Source of the DNA: Bradyrhizobium sp. ORS 278 | Lineage (GTDB): Bacteria > Pseudomonadota > Alphaproteobacteria > Rhizobiales > Xanthobacteraceae | Assembly: GCF_000026145.1 (NCBI RefSeq) | Contig: NC_009445.1 | Span: 3,782,001 to 3,846,000, forward strand | Length of the DNA stretch: 64,000 nucleotides | Direction of reading: 5' to 3' | Part shown: positions 1 to 8,130 of the stretch, in pieces | Position numbering within the stretch: the stretch's first letter is position 1 | Layout: each line of letters begins with the position of its first letter | Program-made: the position numbers and the translations under genes | Notes under the pieces: generated by a model | Databases searched by the model: none | What the model saw: the letters and a program-made list of their open reading frames with translations, nothing else | What the model was told of the DNA's origin: nothing

Positions 1-937
<937 letters not shown>

Positions 938-974
938 GGCGGGCTCCTGTGTCGGGTGAAGGGCACCTGCCGGC

Positions 975-1001
975 AATAAAAAAGCCGCCAGGTCTGGCGG
1001 C
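975..1001 (-). terminator. Rho-independent terminator of the aroG attenuator
   Basis: On the minus strand GCCGCCAG and CTGGCGGC form a tight hairpin, followed at once by TTTTTTATT. It lies between the leader peptide stop (1028) and the aroG start (937). Its 5' arm is also complementary to a segment inside the leader ORF (plus coordinates 1050-1058), so it can be dismantled by an antiterminator. Confidence 0.8.
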
Positions 1002-1027
1002 TTGTTCGGATATCTTGCTGCAATGTG

Positions 1028-1108
1028 TCAGATTGAGCGCGATCCTCCCGCCGCCAGCGAGCTGTCGTAGCTAAAGTACCAATAATAGCTGGTGGCGGCG
1101 TTGATCAT
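1028..1108 (-). CDS. aro leader peptide (attenuation sensor)
   Basis: A 26-residue ORF beginning MINAATS and continuing YYWYFSY, ending at TGA 1028-1030. Six of seven consecutive codons specify Tyr, Trp or Phe, the end products of the pathway opened by the downstream DAHP synthase. Codons 4-7, just before the aromatic run, overlap hairpin segment 1 (1088-1099); codons 17-20 contain segment 2 (1050-1058). A ribosome stalled on the aromatic codons would cover segment 1 and free segment 2. No function beyond regulation is suggested. Leader peptides of this kind are established for trp and phe operons; I do not know whether this one is described. Confidence 0.75.
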   Translation of the reverse strand: MINAATSYYWYFSYDSSLAAGGSRSI

Positions 1109-1115
1109 GGAGGTC

Positions 1116-1143
1116 CTATAGCGGTCGCGGCGCGGATTGTCAT
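1116..1143 (-). promoter_or_regulatory. Candidate sigma-70 promoter of the aro leader
   Basis: ATGACA (1138-1143) and CTATAG (1116-1121) are 16 bases apart on the minus strand. The predicted start would fall very close to the leader ATG at 1108, so the leader mRNA could be almost leaderless. Only the two hexamers support it. Confidence 0.4.
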
Positions 1144-1167
1144 CCCAAAAATGGAAACTCAGCTGCC

Positions 1168-1755
1168 TCAGGCGTTTCGCGCCGCGAGCGCCATGCCGAT
1201 CATCGACAGGCCGCCGAACAGCAGATTGATGCCGACCAGAAGGCCGATCGCCCAGGTTGCGGTGCCGGGCAGACCGGAAATGATGATGCCGGCTATGGCG
1301 ATATCGACGAGTCCTGAGATCGCGAGCCAGGACCAGCGGCCGGACAATTCGCGCCGGTGCTCGAGCGCGTACATGATGGTGGCGACGCCCTCGGCGAGGA
1401 AATAGACGCCGATCACGACGGTGAGGGTGAGCGTGCCCTGGATCGGCTGGGCCACCAGGATCAATCCGGCGAGGATGGCGAGCACCGCCGAGAGCAGCGA
1501 CCACCAGAAGCCGGGCATGCCGCGGGCCCAGAAGGTCAGCGCGAGGCCGGCGATGCCCGAGATCAAGAACATCCAGCCGAGGAAGATCGTGACCGCAAGG
1601 CTCGCCAGCGGGGTGAGAACCACGGCGAGCAGGCCGAGCACCGCCAGCAGGATGCCCTCGACGAGGAAGGCTTTCCAATGCGCGCGCACGGCCGCGCCCA
1701 TCCTCGACCTCACGCGCTCGAGCTCGGGCGGAATCGTATCCTGCGGTAGCGTCAT
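1168..1755 (-). CDS. HdeD/DUF308-family membrane protein
   Basis: 195 residues with about six hydrophobic segments arranged as repeated pairs from residue 30 onward, after a short soluble N-terminus of about 25 residues. Segments such as LVEGILLAVLGLLAVV, GWMFLISGIAGLAL and WAIGLLVGINLLFGGLSMIG match the HdeD/DUF308 acid-resistance family, whose E. coli member sits in the inner membrane. The biochemical role is not known for most members. The ATG at 1755 begins MTLPQDTIPPELERV. It is transcribed in the same direction as, and upstream of, the aro leader, but the terminator and promoter signals between suggest a separate unit. Confidence 0.8.
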   Translation of the reverse strand: MTLPQDTIPPELERVRSRMGAAVRAHWKAFLVEGILLAVLGLLAVVLTPLASLAVTIFLGWMFLISGIAGLALTFWARGMPGFWWSLLSAVLAILAGLILVAQPIQGTLTLTVVIGVYFLAEGVATIMYALEHRRELSGRWSWLAISGLVDIAIAGIIISGLPGTATWAIGLLVGINLLFGGLSMIGMALAARNA

Positions 1756-1880
1756 CGATCGTCACTCCGGCACGGTCGCGCGCTGGACGCGGCGCCTGCT
1801 GCTCACGCAGATGGTGTGGAACCACGGTCCGGACAAGCGCCCGAGCCGCGTTTCAATGCAATCCAGGCCTGCGGTGGGCC

Positions 1881-2909
1881 TTAGGCCGTGGTCCGCATCC
1901 GGTTGCGGCCGAACACATAGATGGTCGTTGTGACAATCAGGAGGGCCACGCCAAGGACGATCGCGGTGAGCCCGAGGGGAACAAGCACGCCGGCGATGTT
2001 GCGATCGGGGTTGAGCAGCCAGTGCCGGACCGAGGTCAGCACGAAGCCGAGACCGATGAAGCCGGCGGCGCCGCCGAGCAGCAGCAGCGCCCACATCCGG
2101 CGCAGCTGGCTGAGTCGGGCCTTGGCCATCTCGGTACGCGGTGTGTGGTGATGGGCGACGCGGCGCACCAGCCGCACCGCGAGTGCGATCGACGAGAAGC
2201 CGATCAGGACGCTGACGGCACCGAGCCAGAGCCGCGAGGTCGGATCGAGGTTGGATGCGCGCTGCAGCAGCAGCAGCGGATAGTCGAATGCCGCATGCAG
2301 CATCACGGGCGCCGCCAGCACCAGCGCCCAGCTCGACATCCGCGCCCAGTCGCGATTGTGCCGGTTCGCACCGAGCGCGGTGGATGTGCGGGCGATCGCG
2401 AGGTAGGCGCCGGCAATGATGCCGAGCGCGCCGTGGAAGGGGACGGTGAGCACGCTGCGCAGGATCGCCAGCGAGCGCCACATCTCCGCATGCTGGACGA
2501 GATAAGCGAGGTTCTCATAGGCCGCAAAGCCGAGCCCGACGGCCGCGCCATAGAACACGGTGTCCATGGCATTGCCGACCTGCCTGCGCCGCGACCAAAG
2601 CACAGCGATCACCGCGACCTTGGCGATCTCCTCCGGCAGCGCAACGCTGAACAGCGCCCGGACGGCCTGCGCGAGCCAGGGATTTTCGATCCCCAGACCG
2701 ACGTTCTGGAACGGCGCCCTGACGATGCCGAGCAGAAGCACGCTGGCTGCGCCGAGCAGGAAGGCGGTCCAGATCTTGAGCGGCGGACCGGAATTGTCGC
2801 CAGCAGCGACCACCAGCCACAGGATCAGGAGCGCGGGTGCAATCGCTGCGGTTCCGACCACTGTCGCGAGCGCTTCGAGCAGGTTCATTTGCGACGGCAG
2901 GTAGGCCAT
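1881..2909 (-). CDS. PrsW-like intramembrane metalloprotease family protein
   Basis: 342 residues with nine or so transmembrane segments. Conserved family motifs are visible: PEEIAK in one helix, GFAAYENLAY in the next, a later PFHGALGIIAGAY helix, and HAAFDYP, which together supply the Glu and His residues of the PrsW/CPBP-like membrane protease superfamily. In Bacillus, PrsW cleaves an anti-sigma factor; no anti-sigma gene is visible nearby, so the substrate is unknown. I prefer ATG 2909 (MAYLPSQ) over an in-frame TTG at 2918; a third choice is ATG 2888 (MNLLEA). Confidence 0.75.
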   Translation of the reverse strand: MAYLPSQMNLLEALATVVGTAAIAPALLILWLVVAAGDNSGPPLKIWTAFLLGAASVLLLGIVRAPFQNVGLGIENPWLAQAVRALFSVALPEEIAKVAVIAVLWSRRRQVGNAMDTVFYGAAVGLGFAAYENLAYLVQHAEMWRSLAILRSVLTVPFHGALGIIAGAYLAIARTSTALGANRHNRDWARMSSWALVLAAPVMLHAAFDYPLLLLQRASNLDPTSRLWLGAVSVLIGFSSIALAVRLVRRVAHHHTPRTEMAKARLSQLRRMWALLLLGGAAGFIGLGFVLTSVRHWLLNPDRNIAGVLVPLGLTAIVLGVALLIVTTTIYVFGRNRMRTTA

Positions 2910-3099
2910 GGTCTCCAATCATCGATGCCGCTGGCGGAACCGGTCATCACCTCCCGCGAGGCTTGGGTCTAAGATCAGTTCGCAACCGCGGCGTAAGACC
3001 TACATGTCGGCAACGATGGCCGTTCATCAAGGCGTCGATTGCGCAAATCCCGCTTGGCAGGCTGTCTGTGGCCAGCGGGAAGGCCCAGGAGCGATCGCC

Positions 3100-3333
3100 T
3101 CAGCGAATCCGGGAGCCCCTCGACGGAGCTGAGTCGCCGTCTCGCGTCGGCTGCCGCGGCTCGGCCGGCGTCCAGATGTCGGTGCGTCCGGGTGCCGGCG
3201 CCTGAGCGGTTGTCGGCGTTTCGACGCAGCTCAGCCGTGGGGTCGGATCAGCGACGCGCCGGCACTCCAAGCCCTCGGCAGAGGCGGCTTGGCTAATAGC
3301 CAACGTCGCAAGGACAAGCGCAAGAATTCTCAT
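3100..3333 (-). CDS. Small exported protein of unknown function
   Basis: 77 residues starting MRILALVLATLAISQAASA, a typical Sec signal peptide with an ASA cleavage site, followed by a short region with two cysteines (ECRR and LSCVE) that may form a disulfide, and a low-complexity Pro/Thr/Ser/Arg tail. The first part resembles small periplasmic proteins common in Bradyrhizobium, but I recognise no domain. It stands alone between a PrsW-like gene and hemA. Confidence 0.5.
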   Translation of the reverse strand: MRILALVLATLAISQAASAEGLECRRVADPTPRLSCVETPTTAQAPAPGRTDIWTPAEPRQPTRDGDSAPSRGSRIR

Positions 3334-3770
3334 GGTGCCCCTCGTCTTCCGTGTGGCGCGGCTTGTGAACGATCCGAGCCTCACCTCACTCACAGTCAGA
3401 AATCTCAAATCTGAAATCCCGACGTAAACCCGGGCGCGATCCGCCGCGCCGGCGATGCCTGCCATAGTTCGCCGCGAAAGTGTGCAAATGTTTGGCCAAT
3501 CTCGCCGAGATTTGGATTTCTCTGCCGGAGTTTACGTGCGAATGCGGCGCATTGCTCGCAATACGAGCGCGCTGCTGGTCAGTTAGCATCGCGCTGGTCC
3601 CGGGCCCTTTCGACCTGAATTGCTCGCGCGGCATGCCGGGAACCATGCTCACGCCCTGATCTGGATCAACGAACGCCTTGCATAACTGGGCTTTTGTCCC
3701 ATCCGGAACAAACCTTTAGGGGCGCGCCGCAACGCTGGCGCTGGCCGCCGGGCAGGGGAAGGACGACCAG
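3334..3770. other. Intergenic stretch upstream of hemA
   Basis: No convincing gene: a weak open frame on the minus strand here lacks a plausible ribosome-binding site and protein-like composition. The notable content is a FixK/FNR-like box at 3656-3669, about 100 bases before the hemA start. Confidence 0.5.
3656..3669. promoter_or_regulatory. FixK/FNR-type box upstream of hemA
   Basis: CTGATCTGGATCAA differs at one position from the TTGAT-N4-ATCAA consensus recognised by FNR/FixK regulators. It lies 102 bases upstream of the hemA GTG. Oxygen-responsive FixJ-dependent control of hemA is established in Bradyrhizobium, which fits. Confidence 0.6.
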
Positions 3771-5003
3771 GTGAAGAACTACGACCGCTATTTCGACCAT
3801 GCCCTCGATCAGCTCCACCAGGAGCGCCGCTACCGCGTGTTCGCCGACCTCGAGCGCCGTGCCGGCCGGTTTCCGCACGCGATCTGGCATTCGCCCGAAG
3901 GTCCGCGGGATGTGGTGATCTGGTGCTCCAACGATTATCTCGGGATGGGACAGCATCCGAAGGTGATCGGCGCGATGGTCGATGTGGCCGCGCGCATGGG
4001 CACCGGCGCGGGCGGCACCCGAAACATCGCCGGCACCAACCACCCGCTGGTCGAGCTCGAACGCGAGCTCGCCGATCTCCACGGCAAGGAGGCGGCGCTG
4101 GTGTTCACCTCGGGCTACGTCTCCAACGAGACCGGTATCTCGACGATCGCCAAGCTGTTGTCGAATTGCCTGCTGCTGTCCGACGCGCTGAACCACAATT
4201 CGATGATCGAAGGCGTGCGCAAGGCCGGCACGGAGAAGCAGGTGTGGCGGCACAATGATCTGGCGCACCTCGAGGAGCTGCTGCAGGCGGCCGATCCCGA
4301 CCGGCCCAAGCTGATCGTCTGCGAGAGTCTGTATTCGATGGACGGTGATGTCGCGCCCCTGCATCGGATCTGCGATCTCGCCGATCGCTACGGCGCGTTG
4401 ACCTATGTCGACGAGGTCCATGCTGTCGGCATGTATGGCCCGCGTGGCGGCGGCATTGCCGAGCGCGACGGCGCGATGGCCCGCATCGATATCCTTGAAG
4501 GCACCCTGGCGAAAGCGTTCGGCTGCCTGGGCGGCTACATCGCCGCCAATGCCAATTTGATCGATGCCGTCAGGTCCTACGCCCCGGGCTTCATTTTCAC
4601 TACGGCCCTGCCGCCGCCGGTCTGCGCCGCGGCAACCGCCGCGATCCGGCATCTGAAGACCTCGCAATGGGAGCGCGACCGGCATCAGGACCGTGCCGCC
4701 CGGCTCAAGGCGGTGCTGAACGCGTCAGGCTTGCCGGTGATGCCTTCGGATACTCACATCGTCCCGGTCCATGTCGGCGATCCCGAGAAGTGCAAGAGCG
4801 CCTCCGACCTGCTCCTGGCAGAGCACGGCATCTACATCCAGCCGATCAACTACCCGACGGTACCGCGCGGTCTGGAGCGGCTGCGGATCACCCCGTCGCC
4901 GTACCATGATGATGGCCTGATCGATGCGCTGGCGGAAGCGCTGGTCGACGTCTGGGACCGGCTCGGCCTGCCGCGCGCCGCGCAGGCGATGGCCGCGGAG
5001 TAG
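3771..5003 (+). CDS. hemA: 5-aminolevulinate synthase
   Basis: 410 residues. A PLP-dependent alpha-oxoamine synthase that makes 5-aminolevulinate from glycine and succinyl-CoA, the committed step of heme (and, where present, bacteriochlorophyll) synthesis in alphaproteobacteria. Full length for the family (about 405). Motifs: [10 protein letters not shown] near residue 45, [12 protein letters not shown] near 82, [12 protein letters not shown] near 140, [10 protein letters not shown] with the cofactor aspartate, and the PLP lysine in [12 protein letters not shown]. The closing segment [18 protein letters not shown] is typical of ALAS rather than of KBL or BioF. Start is GTG 3771 with a GGGGAAGGA purine tract upstream; there is no earlier in-frame start that fits. 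A FixK-like box lies upstream. Confidence 0.95.
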   Translation: MKNYDRYFDHALDQLHQERRYRVFADLERRAGRFPHAIWHSPEGPRDVVIWCSNDYLGMGQHPKVIGAMVDVAARMGTGAGGTRNIAGTNHPLVELERELADLHGKEAALVFTSGYVSNETGISTIAKLLSNCLLLSDALNHNSMIEGVRKAGTEKQVWRHNDLAHLEELLQAADPDRPKLIVCESLYSMDGDVAPLHRICDLADRYGALTYVDEVHAVGMYGPRGGGIAERDGAMARIDILEGTLAKAFGCLGGYIAANANLIDAVRSYAPGFIFTTALPPPVCAAATAAIRHLKTSQWERDRHQDRAARLKAVLNASGLPVMPSDTHIVPVHVGDPEKCKSASDLLLAEHGIYIQPINYPTVPRGLERLRITPSPYHDDGLIDALAEALVDVWDRLGLPRAAQAMAAE

Positions 5004-5040
5004 GTCTGTCCGACTGTTTTGTCAGGCGACCCTGTCAAGT

Positions 5041-5054
5041 TTGATCTGCCGCAA
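5041..5054. promoter_or_regulatory. FixK2-type box upstream of the hemerythrin gene
   Basis: TTGATCTGCCGCAA fits the TTG(A/C)-N6-(T/G)CAA pattern reported for Bradyrhizobium FixK2. It is 87 bases before the ATG of the hemerythrin-domain gene, a spacing that allows the usual -41 activator position. Confidence 0.5.
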
Positions 5055-5141
5055 TGCCGCCCGCGCCCGCGCGGGCGTAATCTTTTCTGAAGAGGGGAAC
5101 ATGCCGGTTCGGCAGGACCCGGCCGGCGCAAAGAGGCAGCC

Positions 5142-5720
5142 ATGGCAAAGATCATCGAGGCGCTGCTGCAGGAGCACGAGAATCTCGAGAAGCTTCTCGC
5201 TGTGCTCGAGCACGAGCTGGAGCTGTTCGATCACAATCGGCGGCCCGATTACGACATCCTGCAGAGCATCATTGCCTATTTCGAGGACTATCCGCAGCGC
5301 TGCCATCATCCCAAGGAGGAGATGATCTTCAGCAAGCTCCGCGCGCGCGATGCGGCGGCGGCTGCGACCTATGGCGATGTCGACGACGAGCATGAGGCCG
5401 AGGCGCGACGGCTGCGCGGCTTTGCCGAGGCGGTCAATGCCGTGCTGGCAGACCAGGAGATCCTGCGCGAGAGCTTCCACGCCGCCGTTCTTGAGTTCAT
5501 CGACAGCCAGCGCGAGCACCTGCGCAAGGAGGAAACGCTGCTGTTTCCGGCCGCCTTGCGCGCGCTGCAGCCGGAGGACTGGGCCGACATCGACGCCCGC
5601 ATGTCCGACGAGAAGGACCCGCTGTTCGACGGCGAGGTCGCCGAGAAATTCCACAATCTGGAGCGGACGATCCTGCGCTGGGAGCAGGAGGCGGAGCAGG
5701 CACGCGCCGCGGCGGGCTGA
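5142..5720 (+). CDS. Hemerythrin HHE cation-binding domain protein
   Basis: 192 residues forming the four-helix HHE fold. Probable di-iron ligands are seen in LLQEHENLEKL, RCHHPKEEMIFSKL, EHEAEARRLRGF and REHLRKEETLLFPA; the last is the hallmark of the bacterial hemerythrin-like family. The protein is cytoplasmic (no signal or membrane segment). Members bind O2, NO or iron and protect against redox stress; the exact role here cannot be told. It follows hemA on the same strand after 138 bases with its own FixK-like box, suggesting micro-oxic induction. Confidence 0.85.
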   Translation: MAKIIEALLQEHENLEKLLAVLEHELELFDHNRRPDYDILQSIIAYFEDYPQRCHHPKEEMIFSKLRARDAAAAATYGDVDDEHEAEARRLRGFAEAVNAVLADQEILRESFHAAVLEFIDSQREHLRKEETLLFPAALRALQPEDWADIDARMSDEKDPLFDGEVAEKFHNLERTILRWEQEAEQARAAAG

Positions 5721-5822
5721 GGGACACTCTGTCTCACGGACGCTTTGTCCCAACTGCACCTGAAATGCAGAGGGCTATAGTTCCTCCGTGTGGGGGGCAG
5801 GCACTCTTTTACGGAGTTGGCT

Positions 5823-6035
5823 ATGACCGCGTTGAATACAGGGCTGAAGCCGGTCCGGGCGAAGCTGGCCGGGCGGGGCGCGGAGCGGAATGGGCCGGCG
5901 CAGACACCGATGTCGCAGCAGAGCGCGTTCGGCTGCCACGGCTATGACATTCATCCGCAGGAATTCGTCCGTCTGTCCGGCTGCCAGGAGCTGAAGCTGC
6001 GCCGCCAGAAAAAGCGGGCCCTGTTGCTGACCTGA
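5823..6035 (+). CDS. Small conserved-looking protein of unknown function
   Basis: 70 residues, basic at both ends, starting MTALNTGLKPVRAKLAGRG and finishing with RRQKKRALLLT. The ATG at 5823 has GGAG 9 bases upstream, which supports translation. It contains two cysteines (FGCHGY and LSGCQE) and no membrane segment or known domain. It stands alone, before a hairpin-rich region. Confidence 0.45.
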   Translation: MTALNTGLKPVRAKLAGRGAERNGPAQTPMSQQSAFGCHGYDIHPQEFVRLSGCQELKLRRQKKRALLLT

Positions 6036-6199
6036 TAGTGCGCTGAGCCGACACTCCGTCGCCGCGCAATCTCGCGGCGCTTTTGCGCGTCTCGATTTGC
6101 ACCCCAGCCCTGCTGGTCCGGAGCGGCGCACGTTCGCAGGGATGTTCGTGGCTCGGCTGTAAGAGCGTTAAGTTAAGCTCTCGTTAACCAAGTCGCGCC

Positions 6200-6298
6200 A
6201 CCCTGATCGCACTCGACCCCAGGAGTGCGACGGAACCGGACGGCCGGAGCCGGCAGTCGCGACAAGAGGCCGGCGGCGTAATGCCCGCCGGCCTTTTT
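6200..6298 (+). ncRNA. Candidate small RNA ending in an intrinsic terminator
   Basis: A perfect 8-bp hairpin (TCGCACTC at 6207-6214 with GAGTGCGA at 6223-6230) and a second GC-rich hairpin are followed by a strong terminator. There is no ORF here and no plus-strand gene close upstream that obviously needs this terminator. No family is recognised and the 5' end is a guess. Confidence 0.35.
6268..6298 (+). terminator. Rho-independent terminator
   Basis: GGCCGGCGG (6268-6276) pairs with CCGCCGGCC (6285-6293), followed by TTTTT. It ends either the small gene at 5823-6035 or the candidate sRNA. Confidence 0.75.
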
Positions 6299-6335
6299 GC
6301 GTGGGCTTTTCAGCGGAGGAGGCCACGGCGCTTGC

Positions 6336-7088
6336 TCAGTTGCGCCGCGCCAGCGAGCGCAGGAAGCCCTGGTATTCCTCGTTCAACTCCATGTCGACCG
6401 CCGGCGCCAGCCGCAGCAGCACATTCGCGATGAACGCCTGATCGTTGCGCGGCTCCTCCAGGACTTCGCGCAGCACCGGAACGTTGTCCTCGATGTGGTG
6501 CAGGAAGGCGACGCCCTTCTCGGCTGTCTCGGTCCAGCGCGCCCGCGTCCATTTCGCCAGCGGATACATGACCTCGTGGATGAAGTTGGACTTGCGCGCC
6601 TTCTCGAAGAAGCGAAGGCCCGCGCTCCAGTTCTCCTTGGCGCGCAGAGGCGGCGGCGGCAGATCGCCGGTCAGCATCTTCTTGCCGGCCTGGCCGACGA
6701 AATCGTCCAGTGTGGTCGGCGCATCGATCGTGGCGCGGAAGTGCCACAGCGCGAACGAGCCCGGGAAATCCTGGCCCATCCGGTCGAGCAGGGCGGTCTC
6801 GACCTTGTCGACGGCGGCCTTGTCGCCCTTCAGCGACGCTGTCATGGCGAAGGCGAACAGCGCATCGTTGGCGACCTCGTGCACGCCGCCGGTCTTGAGC
6901 TGCGCGGCCGACAAGGTCGGCGTCTTGCCGTCCGCCGGCACCGTGGCGTCACCGGCGCGCTGCGCCTTGATGAAGGCGGTGATCTCCAGCCATCCCATCA
7001 GATTGGCGACGAAGCCATCGGGATCGACATGGACGATGGCGAGGTTGAGCGGCTCCTTGCGTGTCCTCAGCTCCGTCATGTCGGTCAT
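6336..7088 (-). CDS. Conserved protein of unknown function
   Basis: 250 residues, soluble, no signal peptide, starting MTDMTELRTRKEPLNLAIVHVDPDGF. Predicted mostly helical with no nucleotide-binding or metal motif that I recognise; the segment GDLPPPPLRAKENWSAGL is proline rich. ATG 7088 has GGAG upstream. It is divergent from a Rieske ferredoxin gene (207 bases apart), which may be coincidence or may reflect shared control. Confidence 0.6.
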   Translation of the reverse strand: MTDMTELRTRKEPLNLAIVHVDPDGFVANLMGWLEITAFIKAQRAGDATVPADGKTPTLSAAQLKTGGVHEVANDALFAFAMTASLKGDKAAVDKVETALLDRMGQDFPGSFALWHFRATIDAPTTLDDFVGQAGKKMLTGDLPPPPLRAKENWSAGLRFFEKARKSNFIHEVMYPLAKWTRARWTETAEKGVAFLHHIEDNVPVLREVLEEPRNDQAFIANVLLRLAPAVDMELNEEYQGFLRSLARRN

Positions 7089-7294
7089 ATCTCACTCCGT
7101 CGCCGCAGTTCGCCGGCTCGCTGCCAGCTCTGTCGCTTTCGCGACAAAGGCGGCGTGATCGGCGATGTCTTCAAGGCAGGGCAGCAAGAAGGGTGCCATC
7201 GTTTTTGACACTCGCCGGCGCGCGATGCGGCCGGAACGAGTCTTGCTCAGTTCGTTGTGGACGATTGCATCGCAAGCCCGAGGAGACGCCCCGC

Positions 7295-7627
7295 ATGTTC
7301 ACGCGCGTTTGCAAGGCCGAAACGATCGACGAAGGCGGCATGCGTCTCGTCATCGCCGACGCCCAGCTGATCATCCTGGCCTGGCCCGACAATGGTGAGC
7401 TCAAGGCCTTCCAGGGCGTGTGCCCGCATACCGCCGCGCCGATGGAGGAGGCGGGCTTCGACGGCCGGCTGCTGAGCTGTCCCGTGCACAACTGGACCTG
7501 GGACGCACTGACCGGAGAGCCTGTCCATCCGCCGGAGAGCGCCCTGGCCGAGTATCCCCTGAAGGTCGAGGACGGCATCGTCTATATCGACACTGACGGC
7601 ATCTCGCCGCTGTTTGCGGCGCGTTGA
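7295..7627 (+). CDS. Rieske-type [2Fe-2S] ferredoxin
   Basis: 110 residues. The Rieske signature is complete: CPHTAAP supplies the first Cys-x-His pair and SCPVHNWTWD the second Cys-x2-His pair, 17 residues later, within a protein of the length of soluble oxygenase ferredoxins (about 105-110). ATG 7295 was chosen for the GAGGAG ribosome-binding site; longer in-frame extension upstream lacks coding character. Such proteins pass electrons to Rieske or di-iron oxygenases, but no oxygenase gene lies nearby in the window, so its partner is unknown. Confidence 0.85.
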   Translation: MFTRVCKAETIDEGGMRLVIADAQLIILAWPDNGELKAFQGVCPHTAAPMEEAGFDGRLLSCPVHNWTWDALTGEPVHPPESALAEYPLKVEDGIVYIDTDGISPLFAAR

Positions 7628-7845
7628 GCATGGCTGCCGGCGGCAGGTAAAGACGGTTACGGGCGGCTTGCCCGGGCGGGCAAACGCCTCTATACGTTCG
7701 GCGCGCGCGGCGCGGAATCATGGCCGATGGTTCAGCCGGCCTTTCAGGTCATGGTCGCAAGACACTGATTTGTTGATGGTTTTCAAAGAAGCGCGCAAAC
7801 GGCGATAGCGCCATGGCCCTGTGCCTCCGCGGTATCGTGCGTCGT

Positions 7846-7920
7846 GCTCCCTTCGTCTATCGGTTAGGACGCCACCCTTTCACGGTGGAGAGAGCGGTTC
7901 GATTCCGCTAGGGAGCGCCA
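7846..7920 (+). tRNA. tRNA-Glu (anticodon TTC)
   Basis: 75 bases with encoded CCA. Acceptor arms GCTCCCT and AGGGAGC pair, the anticodon loop is CTTTCAC flanked by CCACC/GGTGG, and the T-arm GCGGTTCGATTCCGC is standard. It remains intact after prophage integration because the attachment core lies in its 3' end. Confidence 0.97.
7906..7920 (+). repeat. attL core
   Basis: CGCTAGGGAGCGCCA, the last bases of the tRNA-Glu T-stem and acceptor plus CCA. It is repeated exactly at 52399-52413. Confidence 0.9.
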
Positions 7921-7947
7921 GTGCCACCCTTCGATCGTTGGAATCAC

Positions 7948-8059
7948 TCAGCTTTTTGTGCCTTTCCCCAAACGAACCGAAGGGGTTTGGGGAATTCTGT
8001 TCGGCTTGTGATCCTCCAGCTTGACGGTCGCGCGCTTGCCGCTGTGGCGGTCGGCTTCG
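7948..8059 (-). pseudogene. Integrase C-terminal remnant
   Basis: On the minus strand this reads as the last 36 or so codons of an integrase ending KLGKGTKS-like and stop, in frame with and closely similar to the end of the intact integrase at 9179-9293 (for example KRATVKLEDHKPNRIPQT against KRAIVKLEDHKANRIPQT). It differs by several substitutions and a one-codon deletion, so it comes from a related but distinct integrase rather than from a recent duplication. Everything N-terminal to it is gone. Confidence 0.8.
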
Positions 8060-8130
8060 GCGCAAACGCGCAGTGCGTTGCCTTAAAACGAGTGAGTAAC
8101 GTACAGTGCTCGTGGTGGGGGAACATTGCA

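Larger units (their letters stand above)
975..1108 (-). promoter_or_regulatory. Transcription attenuator controlling DAHP synthase
   Basis: Three mutually exclusive pairings can be read on the minus strand. Segment 1 (1088-1099, GCCGCCACCAGC) can pair with segment 2 (1050-1058, GCTGGCGGC). Segment 2 contains CTGGCGGC, identical to the terminator 3' arm, so it can instead pair with the terminator 5' arm (994-1001) as an antiterminator. If it does not, the terminator (975-1001) forms. This is the classical layout in which starvation for Tyr, Trp or Phe stalls the ribosome and lets transcription reach aroG. The pairings are seen directly; the regulatory outcome is inferred. Confidence 0.7.

Noticed and set aside
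3386..3652. Minus-strand frame of 88 codons upstream of hemA
   Set aside because: No good ribosome-binding site, atypical composition, and it overlaps a regulatory-looking region.
7921..8130. N-terminal extension of the HEPN-like gene up to the tRNA
   Set aside because: It runs through the inverted integrase remnant and gives a sequence unlike a protein N-terminus; ATG 8131 has better support.
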